Below are positions 47,679 to 58,237 of a DNA stretch of 64,000 nucleotides, in pieces. The notes below the pieces were generated by a model that worked only from the letters and a program-made list of their open reading frames with translations, had not been told where the DNA came from and did not search any database. The stretch is from Dickeya aquatica. Its GTDB lineage: Bacteria; Pseudomonadota; Gammaproteobacteria; Enterobacterales; Enterobacteriaceae. Position 1 is the stretch's first letter. Each line of letters opens with the position of its first letter. The translations under genes were made by a program, and so were the position numbers. Where the stretch lies: positions 3,410,001 through 3,474,000 of the forward strand of contig NZ_LT615367.1 in NCBI RefSeq assembly GCF_900095885.1, in the 5' to 3' direction.

Positions 47679-48044
47679 TCAATGGCGATTTACTGTTATT
47701 TTAAGTTTCCAATAAGCAGGACCGTCAGTGTCATTCTGATTTATGTTTTTTAACACCAGTTCAATGATGTGTTCTTTATGCCAAAATAAAATCTTTTCCT
47801 TTAACTCATCAACGTTAATTTCAGATAAATCTTTATATCTCTCATCTTTAACACATACTTCAACCTCATGCGCAATCAGAATGTCATAAAATATCTCTGA
47901 CAGTTTTTCCCCTGATACAATATTCATTGCCGTTTCAGACTCTTTTTCATTTATGTGATAAATCATTTCGCAATACCCCTGTAATACTGTTGAAATAATA
48001 TATATTACCGTTTCACTTTTTTCATTTAATACTATCTCTTTCAT
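47679..48044 (-). CDS. Small hypothetical protein
   Basis: A 121-residue acidic cytosolic protein from ATG 48044 behind AAGGATTAAAA. It is helical in appearance with no domain recognised. It belongs to a run of three small co-directional genes with similar composition (47679-48789) before the AlpA-type gene. Confidence 0.6.
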   Translation of the reverse strand: MKEIVLNEKSETVIYIISTVLQGYCEMIYHINEKESETAMNIVSGEKLSEIFYDILIAHEVEVCVKDERYKDLSEINVDELKEKILFWHKEHIIELVLKNINQNDTDGPAYWKLKITVNRH

Positions 48045-48130
48045 TTTTAATCCTTCTGTTATATTTATGGTTGTTAGCCCCTTGCGGGGCAACTGTTTTT
48101 ATATTTTGTGCATATCTATTTCAGTAGAAT

Positions 48131-48433
48131 CTATAAAGATTTGCGAACAAACAAATATGAATGCATCACCAATAGTTCCGTGACAGTTTTAAGATCAACT
48201 TCGTCAATACTTCCGTGATTTCCTTCTTGCTGTATGAAACTTTCAAAGTTATCAGTAATATGATTTATCACACGCACTACGACCGCACTCATATAACAAG
48301 CATTATCAATGTATTTTTTAATATCTTCCCCGTGAGTATTTTTTAACTCGCTCCAACTAACCTCAAATGATCTTTTAGCAAGATCAAAGAATAGTTCCGT
48401 AGATTTATTTTTTACTTTATATTTTTTAGACAT
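48131..48433 (-). CDS. Small hypothetical protein
   Basis: A 100-residue protein from ATG 48433 behind GAGGGTTGATT. It resembles its neighbour at 48499 in size, charge and helical pattern, so the two may be distant paralogues. No known family. Confidence 0.6.
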   Translation of the reverse strand: MSKKYKVKNKSTELFFDLAKRSFEVSWSELKNTHGEDIKKYIDNACYMSAVVVRVINHITDNFESFIQQEGNHGSIDEVDLKTVTELLVMHSYLFVRKSL

Positions 48434-48498
48434 AATCAACCCTCATTTTTATATAATCACTAGATACCTTTTTATTTTAATCATCAAATACAAGACAA

Positions 48499-48789
48499 TC
48501 ACATTTGCATATTTAATAACGATAACGCTTTGATAACTACCGTCTCCATATGCATTCTTACCCATTCATAATCGATAAGATGACGCTTGTTTTTCGCCAC
48601 ATTACCTTTAACCTTTTCGATTATTTCTTTATATGTTTTCCCCATATATTGATTATCCATCAATAAACCAGCCACCTCTTTAGGGTCTTTTTTAGTCATG
48701 CTCAAAAAAAACATCAAATACTCTTTCATTGCTGATTTGAGGAACATTTCAGTAGCTATTTTGTTAAAACCATTATTTTTCTTATTCAT
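48499..48789 (-). CDS. Small hypothetical protein
   Basis: A 96-residue Lys/Met-rich helical protein from ATG 48789 behind AGGAAAAC. First of the three small minus-strand genes. No family recognised. Confidence 0.6.
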   Translation of the reverse strand: MNKKNNGFNKIATEMFLKSAMKEYLMFFLSMTKKDPKEVAGLLMDNQYMGKTYKEIIEKVKGNVAKNKRHLIDYEWVRMHMETVVIKALSLLNMQM

Positions 48790-48936
48790 ATGTTTTCCTT
48801 TTCTTCTTATTTAAGGTGTAAAATACCCTGCATTATCATGCATAATATTTCTTAGTTTTTTATTTGATTATTAAGACACTATATATTTAAACGTTTTACA
48901 TAAAACCACCTCATAGCACCAATAGTTTATTTTCCA

Positions 48937-49137
48937 TTAATCAACGTGTTTACGTGATAACTGAATAATCTTCTCAATCCATTCATCGATTTCACTTTCA
49001 ACAAAAGCTCTGGCTCTTATTCCAATCTTTATTGGTTCTGGAAAAACGCCCCTGCTAATAAGCCGATAAATCCATGCTTTGCTATATCCTGTTTTATTCA
49101 TCACTTCCGGCAGGCGAATAAGTCTTCTTGTTGTCAT
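48937..49137 (-). CDS. AlpA-family phage regulator/excisionase
   Basis: A 66-residue AlpA/MerR-like winged-helix protein: RRLIRLPEVMNKTGYSKAWI, then GVFPEPIKIGIRARAF, and SEIDEWIEKI. These are the hallmarks of AlpA proteins encoded beside P4-type integrases, which activate or direct excision. It lies 326 bp upstream of, and co-directional with, the integrase stop, as in many P4-like islands. Confidence 0.88.
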   Translation of the reverse strand: MTTRRLIRLPEVMNKTGYSKAWIYRLISRGVFPEPIKIGIRARAFVESEIDEWIEKIIQLSRKHVD

Positions 49138-49414
49138 ATATTTCTCCGTTGTTGTTTTGATGAATGTAGTATCTGCAGATCGCTTATGACGTTCAACCCT
49201 CGAAAAATCAGAATTGAACCTGAATTGAATGTTTTTTAAACAAAAACGGATGAAATGGTGGGAGAGCTGTCACTGGGCGGGGTGTAGAGTGATTTAGCAA
49301 AAAGTGCTATTTATTTTCTTGTTTTAAGGTGTTTTATAATATACATATTAATCAATTAGTTAGTAAATGCCAGTTTAAATTCTGAACTAATTCTTATCTG
49401 GTTTAGCCAAGAAA

Positions 49415-49444
49415 AAGGGCTATGCCTGTTAAGACATAGCCCTT
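49415..49444 (-). terminator. Intrinsic terminator downstream of the integrase
   Basis: A 10-bp stem AAGGGCTATG/CATAGCCCTT with a 10-base loop. On the minus strand the stem is followed by TTTTTC, a U-tract directly after the integrase gene. The remainder of 49138-49463 shows no gene. Confidence 0.85.
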
Positions 49445-49463
49445 CATTTATCAGCAGTTATCT

Positions 49464-50678
49464 TTACGCACGCCGGTTAAACGCTCCCTGCACCACATTG
49501 CTTCCGTTCTCAAGGCTTACCATGTAGTCGGCATACCATTGCAGCATCTCGCGTCTGCCATCGAGATATTGCGCATGGTTGTAGGTGCCACGGATAGCGT
49601 TCTTATCAACATGCGCCAGTTGGGTTTCAATCCATGCGGTGTTGTAGCCCTGTTCGTGAAGAATGGTACTCATGGTGTGGCGAAAACCGTGCCCCGTAAC
49701 CCGGCCTGTATAACCAATTCGTTTAAACACCTGATTGATGCTGGCTTCACTCATCGTCTTACTTGGATCATTGCGTCCCGGAAACAATAAAGGAAACGTC
49801 CCCGTCATTGCTCTGATTTGTTCGATAATAGCTAACGCTTGGGTAGAGAGCGGGATGATATGAGGACGGCGCATTTTCATGCGTTCAGCGGAAATTTCCC
49901 ATAGCGCTTTATCAGTATCGATTTCCGACCATAATGCACCACGTAATTCGCCCGTTCGAACACCAGTGATAATCAGCAAGCGAGCTGCTAATACAACTAA
50001 TTCACTACCAGAGTAGCCAGCAAGGGCTTTAAAGAAAGCAGGAAGCTCTTCGGTGGTCAGGAACGGGTAATGTGTAGACTCATGCCCCTGCATGGCACTG
50101 GTGAGGTCAGGTGCAGGATTATATTCGGCTCTGCCTGTTACGATAGCGTAGCGAAACACTTCGCCGCAGCGTTGACGCACTTTCTTGGCTTTTTCGGTTG
50201 CTCCCCTGTCTTCCATCTTTTTCAGCACGTTTAGCAATTCCAGCGGCTTAATGTCTGCAACAGGGCGTTGACCAATGAACGGGAAGACGTCTTTGTTGAA
50301 CGCTTCAAGAATGTCAGAGGCATACCCCACAGACCATTTCTTCACTTTCATGTTGTGCCATTCGAGCGCAATTTCTTGGAAGGTGTTTTTCACTTCTTCG
50401 ATGTGGGCTTGCTTGCTTTCTTGCTTAAACGCACTCGGATCAACGCCGTTAACCAGCAGTTTTTTAGCATCATCTCTTTTGCTTCTGGCATCGGCTAAGG
50501 TAATGGTCGGATAGACACCAAACACCACACGTTTTTCTTTACCTGCGATGCGGTATTTCATGCGCCAGCTTTTGGTGCCGTTAGGGAACACCTCCAGATA
50601 CATGCCCCCACCATCCGCTAACTTGTAGGGTTTATCTTTGGGCTTGGCAGTCTCTACCTGTCTGGCATTGAGCTTCAT
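49464..50678 (-). CDS. P4-type tyrosine integrase
   Basis: A 404-residue integrase. The N-terminal DUF4102 arm-binding region (KLNARQVETAKPKDKPYKL, DGGGMYLEV) is followed by a core-binding SAM-like domain and a catalytic domain with Arg in GVRTGELRGALW, His and Arg in HGFRHTMS, and the nucleophile in NHAQYLDGRREM. Intact. It is transcribed away from the thrW tRNA gene, the tRNA 3' end facing its start, the standard arrangement for an island integrated in a tRNA gene. Mobility therefore depends on a second att site, which I do not see in the window. Confidence 0.96.
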   Translation of the reverse strand: MKLNARQVETAKPKDKPYKLADGGGMYLEVFPNGTKSWRMKYRIAGKEKRVVFGVYPTITLADARSKRDDAKKLLVNGVDPSAFKQESKQAHIEEVKNTFQEIALEWHNMKVKKWSVGYASDILEAFNKDVFPFIGQRPVADIKPLELLNVLKKMEDRGATEKAKKVRQRCGEVFRYAIVTGRAEYNPAPDLTSAMQGHESTHYPFLTTEELPAFFKALAGYSGSELVVLAARLLIITGVRTGELRGALWSEIDTDKALWEISAERMKMRRPHIIPLSTQALAIIEQIRAMTGTFPLLFPGRNDPSKTMSEASINQVFKRIGYTGRVTGHGFRHTMSTILHEQGYNTAWIETQLAHVDKNAIRGTYNHAQYLDGRREMLQWYADYMVSLENGSNVVQGAFNRRA

Positions 50679-50679
50679 T

Positions 50680-50730
50680 TGGGGGCATCTCCTCTAGACC
50701 GAACACGATATGCCCCCACCGATGCCCCCA
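50680..50730. promoter_or_regulatory. ATGCCCCCA repeats upstream of the integrase
   Basis: TGGGGGCAT at 50680-50688 and its complement ATGCCCCCA at 50710-50718 and 50722-50730. One inverted and two direct copies surround the integrase start region. They are likely arm-type sites or an operator for integrase autoregulation. Confidence 0.6.
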
Positions 50731-50853
50731 ACTCACCGTAGATTTCTGTGAACGTGAGTAGACGAGCAGAGACAATAAGGGCCGTGAAACCGCGTATTAT
50801 AAGGGCTTAAAGGGTGTTTGAGTAGACTTAGGGAGACGTTAAAATAGGTAGGA

Positions 50854-50876
50854 TGGTGCCGATAATAGGAGTCGAA
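50854..50876. other. Probable attachment site, tRNA 3' end
   Basis: Integrases of this type recombine in the T-arm to CCA segment, here TTCGACTCCTATTATCGGCA and three further bases on the minus strand. The exact core cannot be set without the second att copy, which I could not find to the left in the window. Confidence 0.45.
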
Positions 50877-50929
50877 CCTACGACCTTCGCATTACGAATG
50901 CGCTGCTCTACCAACTGAGCTATATCGGC
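50854..50929 (-). tRNA. thrW: tRNA-Thr(CGU), thrW-like
   Basis: A 76-nt cloverleaf with encoded CCA end (TGG at 50854-50856 on the plus strand). The anticodon loop is TTCGTAA with anticodon CGU, reading ACG. The T-loop is GTTCGACTC, and the acceptor GCCGATA pairs with TATCGGC. It is a known island insertion site in enterobacteria (CP4-6 in E. coli). The integrase lies beside its 3' end, while proA starts at 51083 on the 5' side. Confidence 0.96.
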
Positions 50930-51082
50930 CCTGAGAGCGTCCCGCGAGTGCGTGACGATGAACTACGGGGTGACAAACTAGTCAAATCATTACGGTAAGT
51001 CAAGACTTGCGCGTATCGTCTGATGGTTTTCTAAGCATGTTACCCGGCAGGCGATGCTCGCGGCTGCCGGGGATAAGCCGTG

Positions 51083-52336
51083 TTATGCGCGAACCAGATC
51101 GTCGCCGTAACCAATCCATTTGTAGGTGGTGAGCGCTTCCAGCCCCATTGGGCCGCGGGCGTGCAGTTTCTGGGTGCTGACCGCCACTTCTGCGCCCAGA
51201 CCAAACTGGCCGCCGTCGGTAAAGCGGGTGCTGGCGTTGACGTATACGGCGGCGGAGTCCACTTCACGCACGAAGCGTTCAGCGTTGCTGATGGAGCGCG
51301 TCAGGATCGCATCGGAATGCTGGGTGCCGTGCTGGCGGATGTGGGCAATCGCCGCTGCCATGTCCTCAACCAGCGTGACGTTGAGATCGTTGGCGAGCCA
51401 TTCGTCATCATAATCCTGCTCGTTGACGGCGACGACCGTGGCCGGCCCGTTCGCCAGATACGGCATGGCACTGTCGCTGGCGTGCAGCGTGACGTTGGCC
51501 TGCGCCATTTTTTCACTGAGCAGCGGCAGAAAACGTGCGGCAATCGTCTGGTGCACCAGCAGGGTTTCCAGGCTGTTGCACGCGCTGGGGCGCTGTATTT
51601 TGGCGCTTTCGATAACAGTCAGCGCTTTTTCAAAATCAATGCTGTCGTCGGCAAACATGTGGCACACGCCGATGCCGCCGGTGATCACCGGAATGGTGGA
51701 CTGCTCGCGGCACAGTTTGTGCAGCCCGGCACCGCCGCGCGGGATCAGCATATCCACGTAGCGATCGAGCTTGAGCAGTTGGTTGACCAGCTCACGATCC
51801 GGGCTTTCAATCGCCTGGATCGCGGCGGCGGGTAAGCCGCATTCGGTGAGCGCCTGCTGAATCACTTTCACCGTGGCGGCGTTGGTGCGATAGGTCTCTT
51901 TACCGCCGCGCAAGATCACCGCGTTGCCGGTTTTCAGGCACAGGCTGGCGACATCCACCGTCACGTTCGGGCGGGCTTCATAAATCACCCCCACCACACC
52001 GAGCGGCACCCGGCGGCGCTCTAGTTTCAGGCCGTTGTCCAGCATCCGGCCGTCGATCACTTCGCCGACCGGGTCGTTCAGACGGCATACCTGGCGCACA
52101 TCGTCGGCAATGGCTTTCAGGCGCGCCGGAGTCAGTTGCAACCGATCCAACAACGCCTCGCTCATGCCGTTTTCTTTGGCCTGCGCCAGATCCTGCTCGT
52201 TGGCGGAAAGAATGGCGTCGCGCTGGGCTTCCAGCAGATCCGCTATCGTCATCAACGCCTTATTTTTCTGGCTGGTGCTTAGCGCCGCCAGTTGATAAGA
52301 GGCTGCTCTGGCCGCCTGCCCCATTTGCTCAAGCAT
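51083..52336 (-). CDS. proA: Gamma-glutamyl phosphate reductase
   Basis: A 417-residue enzyme converting gamma-glutamyl phosphate to glutamate-5-semialdehyde with NADPH, the second step of proline synthesis. The length is that of E. coli ProA. Catalytic Cys is in [12 protein letters not shown] near 250. Conserved segments include [19 protein letters not shown] and [11 protein letters not shown]. It follows proB by ten bases, so the two form the usual proBA operon on the minus strand. The product channels a labile intermediate from ProB. The downstream thrW gene is on the same strand, as in E. coli. Confidence 0.98.
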   Translation of the reverse strand: MLEQMGQAARAASYQLAALSTSQKNKALMTIADLLEAQRDAILSANEQDLAQAKENGMSEALLDRLQLTPARLKAIADDVRQVCRLNDPVGEVIDGRMLDNGLKLERRRVPLGVVGVIYEARPNVTVDVASLCLKTGNAVILRGGKETYRTNAATVKVIQQALTECGLPAAAIQAIESPDRELVNQLLKLDRYVDMLIPRGGAGLHKLCREQSTIPVITGGIGVCHMFADDSIDFEKALTVIESAKIQRPSACNSLETLLVHQTIAARFLPLLSEKMAQANVTLHASDSAMPYLANGPATVVAVNEQDYDDEWLANDLNVTLVEDMAAAIAHIRQHGTQHSDAILTRSISNAERFVREVDSAAVYVNASTRFTDGGQFGLGAEVAVSTQKLHARGPMGLEALTTYKWIGYGDDLVRA

Positions 52337-52346
52337 GGTGTGTTCC

Positions 52347-53450
52347 TCAAATAATGATCATGTCATCGCGGTGTACCGCGACCGGGCCGTATTCATACCC
52401 CAGGATTTCGGCAATTTCCTGAGAGTGGTGCCCGGCAATCATGCGCAGCGCATCGCTGTTGTAACGGGTGACGGCATGGGCCAGGTCGCGCCCGTTCAGG
52501 CTGCGGATACGAATGACTTCGCCACGGGAGAAATTACCCGCCACCTCGCGGATGCCTTTGGGCAACAGCGAGCTGCCGCGCTCCAGCATGGCGGCCAGCG
52601 CACCGTCATCGACGGTGATTTCACCGGCAGGCGGTGCGCCGAAGATCCAGCGTTTGCGGCTTTCCAGTGGGGTTTCCAGCGCGTGGAAACGGGTGCCGAC
52701 CGAGACATCGTTAATCACATCGGCAATCACACCCTGTCGGTTGCCCGCGGCAATCACCACTTCGATACCAGAGCGACACGCCACGTCGGCGGCCTGCAAT
52801 TTGGTGGACATGCCGCCCGTGCCGAGGCCAGAAACGCTGCCGCCAGCAATCTGGCGCAGTTCGTCAGTCACGCCCTGCACTTCACGGATAAGCTCGGCAT
52901 CAGGATTGGTGCGCGGGTCAGCGGTGAACAGCCCGGTCTGGTCGGTCAACAGCAGCAGTTTGTCGGCATCCGCCAGCATGGCGGCCAGCGCCGACAGGTT
53001 ATCGTTGTCGCCGACTTTGATTTCCGCCGTCGCCACCGCATCGTTTTCGTTAATCACCGGGACGATGTGGTTGTCGAGCAGGGCACGCATGGTGTCGCGG
53101 GCATTAAGAAAACGCTCCCGGTCTTCGAGATCGGCACGGGTCAGCAACATTTGCCCAATGTGAATACCGTAAATCGAGAACAGTTGTTCCCACAGTTGAA
53201 TCAACCGGCTCTGCCCGACCGCTGCCAGCAACTGTTTGGTGGCGATGGTCGGCGGTAAGTCGGGGTAGCCGAGATGCTCACGACCAGCGGCAATCGCCCC
53301 GGACGTCACAATCACAATACGATGCCCTGCGGCATGCTGCTGGGCGCACTGGCGCACCAGTTCAACAATATGGGCGCGGTTAAGACGGCGTGAACCGCCG
53401 GTCAGCACGCTGGTGCCCAGTTTTACAACCAAAGTCTGGCTGCCACTCAT
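52347..53450 (-). CDS. proB: Glutamate 5-kinase
   Basis: A 367-residue enzyme of first and feedback-controlled step of proline synthesis. The amino-acid kinase domain ([35 protein letters not shown]) is followed by a C-terminal PUA domain (about 275-365). The size matches E. coli ProB. It is the first gene of the proBA operon. Its start codon, ATG 53450, lies 130 bases downstream of crl. In E. coli phoE lies between crl and proB, but here nothing does. Confidence 0.98.
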   Translation of the reverse strand: MSGSQTLVVKLGTSVLTGGSRRLNRAHIVELVRQCAQQHAAGHRIVIVTSGAIAAGREHLGYPDLPPTIATKQLLAAVGQSRLIQLWEQLFSIYGIHIGQMLLTRADLEDRERFLNARDTMRALLDNHIVPVINENDAVATAEIKVGDNDNLSALAAMLADADKLLLLTDQTGLFTADPRTNPDAELIREVQGVTDELRQIAGGSVSGLGTGGMSTKLQAADVACRSGIEVVIAAGNRQGVIADVINDVSVGTRFHALETPLESRKRWIFGAPPAGEITVDDGALAAMLERGSSLLPKGIREVAGNFSRGEVIRIRSLNGRDLAHAVTRYNSDALRMIAGHHSQEIAEILGYEYGPVAVHRDDMIII

Positions 53451-53580
53451 AATTTTTCTGCCGTTGCGTTGACGATAAAGTTGAACGATAAGTAAGACGA
53501 ACGAAAAAACCGGTTACAAGGGGAGAGCGCCATGCCGGAGGCAAAACGCGTCCCCCGCTCCGGCGCGATGCCGGAGAGCA

Positions 53581-53940
53581 TCATGGTCGTGCGGAGAGGG
53601 AAAAAGGTGGGTCGAGTTGTTCTACCAACGCACGCAGGCGGGTGTGGAAGTCTTCACGGGTAGCCAGCACTTTCTCATGTACCTCTGTGTCTTTGATGGT
53701 TTCTTCACGCCAGTTGCCCGCTTTGTCAAAAAGACCGATGCGGTAGGTGTAAAACAGGGTGTTTTCCTGACATTCAACATCCAGCCACCAGCCCCAAAAC
53801 TCTCGCTTTTCCGGCGCGGGTTTTACATTGACACAAACGGCCAGGCAATCAAAGAAAAAACGGTTTTCCGCACACTGATTTTCACGTAAATAGGGCCCTA
53901 ATGAGACAAAACTCTTGATAAGTCTGCTCTTAACTGCCAT
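53581..53940 (-). CDS. crl: Sigma factor-binding protein Crl
   Basis: A 119-residue Crl, slightly shorter than E. coli Crl (133). Conserved core: [25 protein letters not shown] and [12 protein letters not shown]. Crl binds sigma-S and favours its holoenzyme formation, activating stationary-phase genes. It stands alone with an intergenic stretch (53941-54209) that shows no gene. Confidence 0.96.
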   Translation of the reverse strand: MAVKSRLIKSFVSLGPYLRENQCAENRFFFDCLAVCVNVKPAPEKREFWGWWLDVECQENTLFYTYRIGLFDKAGNWREETIKDTEVHEKVLATREDFHTRLRALVEQLDPPFSLSARP

Positions 53941-54209
53941 GTCATCCTCCCTTGAAACAGCGCATGGTTTCTGCCCGCCAATACATCATACAACGGGTCT
54001 CGTGACAGCACTGTGTATACTCAATCATGAGCCTTTGGCGCACCGGGGTACTCCCGGCATACAAGCGGTTCGTGGCTGTTGGCGTTATACGACCCCGACA
54101 AGCCATCGATTAACCCTGCCGGAGTTCCGGGGCCGGTTCAAGTTTTTTTATACTTGGCCTTTCGGGGCGAGAGCGGTATCACACCCCGTATCATTCCCTC
54201 AAGGCCGTG

Positions 54210-55475
54210 TCACTGTTTGACGGCGATGTCAGCATCCAGATAGCGCAATACCCGTTCGAAATCTCGTCGCCGCTGCTGCTGTTTATCCTGATACATGGCT
54301 TTGTCTGCCTGCTCGATAAGGCTCTGCGGCGTCGTTTGTGATGAGGCGTGAGCCACCCCAATACTCAACGACATCACCACCTGTTGGCCTTCTGGCAAAA
54401 TCACCGGCTGCTGCATGGCGTGCCGAATCGCGTCCACGGTCTGTTGTACCTCGTGCGTGTCCTTTTTTCCCACCAGGATCAGCGCAAACTCATCGCCCGC
54501 CAGACGTGCCGGTAAATCCTGCTTACCGGCACAATGAGACAGGCGGCTTGCCACCGTCAGCAATACCTGATCTCCCGCCGCGTGACCGTAAGTATCATTG
54601 ATGTTTTTAAAGCGATAGCCGTCCATAAATAGCAGGCTGGTGCTGGCCTGATAGTCAGGATCTTGCAGCAGGCTTGCCAGAGCACTGCTAAAAGCCGTGC
54701 GGTTAGCAAGCCCGGTTAGCGGGTCATGCAGTGAACGCTTGAGTAATGAGTCATTTTCATGCTGCATCTGTCGCTGCCAGCGTTCAATTTCATCCAGTAA
54801 ACTATTGAGATCGCGACCAAACCGGTCTAGCTCCGCCACGCTGACAGCCGGTACACGACGGGAGAAATGCCGGTTCTCCCGAATATCGTGCACCACCTCG
54901 GTAATATTATGCAGTGACAGAATTAGCCCGCGGTGCAGGCGTCGGGAGATGACGATAGAGAGTAGCGATGCCAATAGCATACAGAGCGTGAGCGAGAGCA
55001 GGGAAAAAAGCACAAAATTACGTGCCGGGGTATCTGCACCCCGAATGTTCAAATAACCAATCAGTTGCCCGCGATGTATGATGGGCTGAATCACATTTCC
55101 GGCAAATAGCCACTGTGAAACCCGATAGTCTAGCCGCGCATCGTTCTGGCTTTCTTCATCATGCCACTGCGCCAGCGTTTTTCCTCTGGCGTCCGTCAAC
55201 ATAGCGCTGCTGAACTGGCCTTGTTTCCCCAGGCTACTGAGTGCCTCATTGGCGGCGGTCGCATCGCGAAATACGACGGCAGCCTCAACATTACGGCTCA
55301 GGGTATAGCCCAGCAATTGCAAGTTTTTCTCGGCATATTGCTTAAAGCAGATCAGCGAAACGACGGTAATTAGCAACCATGAGAACACCATGGTAATCAC
55401 CAGTCCCAGCGTATTGATACGGGTCAAAGCCTGCCGGAAAGTGGTAGGCCGGTTATTGGGGGCCGGTGTCATCAT
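54210..55475 (-). CDS. Membrane diguanylate cyclase, YfiN/DgcN-like
   Basis: A 421-residue inner-membrane protein. Two membrane helices (about 18-42 and 155-178) flank a periplasmic sensor region, followed by HAMP (about 178-235), a short coil and a GGDEF domain. The signature is AGDEF (RLAGDEFALIL), a functional variant, and FKNINDTYGHAAGDQ precedes it. It makes c-di-GMP, raising biofilm formation and lowering motility. ATG 55475 overlaps the stop of the upstream yfiR-like gene (TAATG), matching the YfiR-YfiN pair in which periplasmic YfiR represses the cyclase. No YfiB partner follows. Confidence 0.93.
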   Translation of the reverse strand: MMTPAPNNRPTTFRQALTRINTLGLVITMVFSWLLITVVSLICFKQYAEKNLQLLGYTLSRNVEAAVVFRDATAANEALSSLGKQGQFSSAMLTDARGKTLAQWHDEESQNDARLDYRVSQWLFAGNVIQPIIHRGQLIGYLNIRGADTPARNFVLFSLLSLTLCMLLASLLSIVISRRLHRGLILSLHNITEVVHDIRENRHFSRRVPAVSVAELDRFGRDLNSLLDEIERWQRQMQHENDSLLKRSLHDPLTGLANRTAFSSALASLLQDPDYQASTSLLFMDGYRFKNINDTYGHAAGDQVLLTVASRLSHCAGKQDLPARLAGDEFALILVGKKDTHEVQQTVDAIRHAMQQPVILPEGQQVVMSLSIGVAHASSQTTPQSLIEQADKAMYQDKQQQRRRDFERVLRYLDADIAVKQ

Positions 55476-56014
55476 TAGTTTCGTTCCCGCGCCAGCATCA
55501 ACACATCGGGATTAACTCGCACACCGGTGCGGGAAAGCGCTTCCATATTGATAGCGAACCCCACCGTGTGAGTGTCAAACACCAGACAAAATGCGCTGCC
55601 TTCAAGGCAGCGCGGAGACTGTTCGGCAATCGTCATCAAAGGATGGCCGATTGCATAGCTGGCAGCATTGATCTGTTCTGCCACCGACTCTTCACCGAAA
55701 TACACCGCATCACACTCAGAGGCAAACAGCTCCTGATTATCTTTAATGATCAGTGTATTAAATACGACTTTCTCTTGTACGCCCGCAGGTGCCGTCAGCG
55801 CAGTCAGAAAATGTGCGGAAGAATAGACGCACAGAACCGGCGGCTGGTTCAAATCTGGCCAATGAGAGTAACTGATAATTCCCGATACGATACGGCGCAC
55901 ATCCGCACCGGACACCTGTTCCCATTCAGGATGTGACGGCTGCGCCTGTGCCACCGTCATCATCAACAGTGATGCCAGTATCATCACGGTAAATAACATC
56001 TTTCTTACTACCAT
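55475..56014 (-). CDS. yfiR: YfiR-like periplasmic repressor of the diguanylate cyclase
   Basis: A 179-residue DUF4154 (YfiR) protein with a signal peptide (MLFTVMILASLLMMTVAQAQ). Four cysteines in the mature part (VLCVYSS, SECDAVYF, PRCLEGSAFC) fit the disulphides of YfiR. YfiR responds to redox stress and restrains YfiN. I chose ATG 56014 because AGAGGCGG precedes it. The one-base overlap with the cyclase gene supports coupling. Confidence 0.9.
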   Translation of the reverse strand: MVVRKMLFTVMILASLLMMTVAQAQPSHPEWEQVSGADVRRIVSGIISYSHWPDLNQPPVLCVYSSAHFLTALTAPAGVQEKVVFNTLIIKDNQELFASECDAVYFGEESVAEQINAASYAIGHPLMTIAEQSPRCLEGSAFCLVFDTHTVGFAINMEALSRTGVRVNPDVLMLARERN

Positions 56015-56115
56015 GCCGCCTCTGGCTGCCTGTTGAAACAAAATTGCCATACAATATCTGACACCACAGCCGAGAACCAACCGTCATTACGTGTTTTTTT
56101 CACACCATGCCGGTC

Positions 56116-57366
56116 TTAACGCAGTTGGCGATGCAACCAGCCGGTAATCTGTTGCAAAGCCTGATGAAATGACTGATACACCGGGGTGAAATCCAGCGAA
56201 AGCAGTTGACCCTGCCGGGAGGAGTTGGCTATCAGTTGAGACTCTTCTTTCGGGCTTATCAGGTCATCTTTCCAGTAGCCTGACAGCATAGGCGTAGGGC
56301 AGCGACGCCCCAGCAGCCCCTGGGTTTTCAGCGAGTAACGACCCAGTTCTACCAGCAACGCATCATCCGATGAAAACGGCATACCGAGCCGACTGGCCAA
56401 CATATCCATAAACATATCAGGCACCTGCCGCTGACGCTGGGCATCACAGAGCAGGTGGTGCACTATCGGGCCAAGACATGCCACGGCACGCAACCGGTTC
56501 GCTTCAAGATAAGCCAGCCTGACGGCAATATTCGCCCCAAAGCGAAAACCAAATGCCGCCACCCGCGTATGATCGACCCAAGGAACCTCCGCCAGCGCTT
56601 TGAGCACCTGCTGATGCAGAAAACTGGAGTCCTGATCGAGTTTCCAGCGTGAAGAAAAACCGACAGACGGCATATCGATAGTCAGCATCGCCATGCCGGC
56701 CGGTGCCAGATAGTCCTGAAACAAACGGTGGCTGTCGCATTGCAACATATCCAGGCCGCCGCACAGCATGACCGTGGGGTACGGAGCCTGGCCTTGCGCG
56801 GGCAAATGCAGAAAAGCGGTTAACTGGCCGCCCCCTTCTATCGCAAAGGTCAGGGTTTTCAGCTCATAAGACAAATGCGTCGCCGCTTCTTCATAGGCAC
56901 GATTGGCCAGCGTCTGAGCCTGATCGGCAAGCTCATCGCCTTTGAGATGAGGGTAAGCGGCGATGCTGTAAAGATTGGCAGCCTTAAGCCAGCATTGCCC
57001 GGCCTGCTCCCCGCCAGCATGTTGCCCGGCCTGTTGTTGCCAGCGCATGCCTTGCAACACCCATTCATAAATCCAGTTACCGCCACGATAACCGATGACG
57101 GTATCAAGTAGCTGTTCATCGCTGCGTTCAGCCTTACTGGCCGCAATGCGTGACAACACCTCTTCAATTTCCCACGGATGCACACCACGCCAAATCCACA
57201 TCAGCCGGTTAATCATACGATACCAGTTGCCGGGGTTTTCCCCCTCCAGTGCCGACGGGCTGGCTGCGACACCGGAAAAACGGCGGGCGCGATGAATAAT
57301 CGAAGACGTTTCCTGATGTTTAATCGACGGTTTGAACAAGGTTTCGGACAGGTTAGCCTGAGCCAC
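56116..57366 (-). CDS. frsA: Esterase FrsA
   Basis: A 416-residue alpha/beta-hydrolase closely matching FrsA in length and landmarks: [20 protein letters not shown] at the start, [23 protein letters not shown], and [20 protein letters not shown], where the family has an esterase-like nucleophile region. FrsA has been linked to fermentation/respiration balance and binding of EIIA-Glc. In E. coli it also lies beside gpt. ATG 57366 follows CCAGGAGGCTG. Confidence 0.95.
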   Translation of the reverse strand: MAQANLSETLFKPSIKHQETSSIIHRARRFSGVAASPSALEGENPGNWYRMINRLMWIWRGVHPWEIEEVLSRIAASKAERSDEQLLDTVIGYRGGNWIYEWVLQGMRWQQQAGQHAGGEQAGQCWLKAANLYSIAAYPHLKGDELADQAQTLANRAYEEAATHLSYELKTLTFAIEGGGQLTAFLHLPAQGQAPYPTVMLCGGLDMLQCDSHRLFQDYLAPAGMAMLTIDMPSVGFSSRWKLDQDSSFLHQQVLKALAEVPWVDHTRVAAFGFRFGANIAVRLAYLEANRLRAVACLGPIVHHLLCDAQRQRQVPDMFMDMLASRLGMPFSSDDALLVELGRYSLKTQGLLGRRCPTPMLSGYWKDDLISPKEESQLIANSSRQGQLLSLDFTPVYQSFHQALQQITGWLHRQLR

Positions 57367-57495
57367 AACAGCCTCCTGGGGAAATCAGAGCCGCAACAAC
57401 GACGCAGAAGGGAAAGTGTACCGGACGATGTGTGCGAAAAATACAGCTTGCCGTGCTATGACACACAGAGCAATGCGGGGGATAAAAACGCGCAC

Positions 57496-57512
57496 GCCCG
57501 GCATAACCGGGC
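57496..57512 (-). terminator. Hairpin downstream of gpt
   Basis: GCCCGG-TTATG-CCGGGC on the minus strand, followed after six bases by TTTTTAT. It lies 24 bases after the gpt stop. Confidence 0.65.
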
Positions 57513-57535
57513 GCACAATAACCAACCTGTCGGGA

Positions 57536-57994
57536 TTAACGGCCAACCAGCGGCGGCACAAAGACCACGCCCATATCCCAGGGCTGCTCAATCCAGGTAT
57601 CCTGCGGGATATCGACTTCATAGTCGTCAACCAGCGGTTTACCGGCCGGTTTGGCGAAGATAGTAATGAAATGGGCTTTCGGATACATGTCGCGGATGGC
57701 CTTAGCTGTGCCGCCGGTATCGACCAGATCGTCAATGACGATATACCCTTCACCATCGCCTTCAGCACGTTTGAGCACTTTCAGCTCACGCTGGTTGTCA
57801 TGGTCGTAGCTGGAGATGCACACAGTATCGACATTACGAATACCCAGCTCGCGGGCCAGCAAGGCTCCCGGCACCAAACCGCCACGGCTGACGGCAATAA
57901 TGCCTTTCCACTGTTCGGCCGGTAATAAACGCTGGGCCAGTTTACGGGCATGAATTTGCAACATATCCCAGGTGACGATGTACTTTTCGCTCAT
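57536..57994 (-). CDS. gpt: Xanthine-guanine phosphoribosyltransferase
   Basis: A 152-residue purine salvage enzyme making GMP, XMP and IMP from bases and PRPP. The PRPP-binding motif is [15 protein letters not shown] near 84-98, and [17 protein letters not shown] is near 36. The length equals E. coli Gpt. I start at ATG 57994 ([11 protein letters not shown]), six codons inside the longest frame, as in E. coli. It is peripheral-membrane associated in E. coli. Confidence 0.98.
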   Translation of the reverse strand: MSEKYIVTWDMLQIHARKLAQRLLPAEQWKGIIAVSRGGLVPGALLARELGIRNVDTVCISSYDHDNQRELKVLKRAEGDGEGYIVIDDLVDTGGTAKAIRDMYPKAHFITIFAKPAGKPLVDDYEVDIPQDTWIEQPWDMGVVFVPPLVGR

Positions 57995-58237
57995 AAAACC
58001 TATCCCGGCCAACGGTCACATCAGCCTAATCAGAGTCAGAAGGGGGAAATAAAGTTGCGCGAGATTATAGATAGCTGGCCGGACAAAAACCAGTATTTCT
58101 CCATCGCTGTACCACACCCCACCAAATGGTTACTAACCGTTATTAATTAATGAAAAATGTTGTAAAAAAGTTATTAGACGCAATGTTGCAAACAGGTTAC
58201 AAACATGGTGAAACCAACACCGCCAGGAGAACACCCA

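Noticed and set aside
53915..54220. 101-codon plus-strand frame between crl and the cyclase gene
   Set aside because: It has no ribosome site, overlaps both neighbours' ends on the other strand and has an implausible composition.
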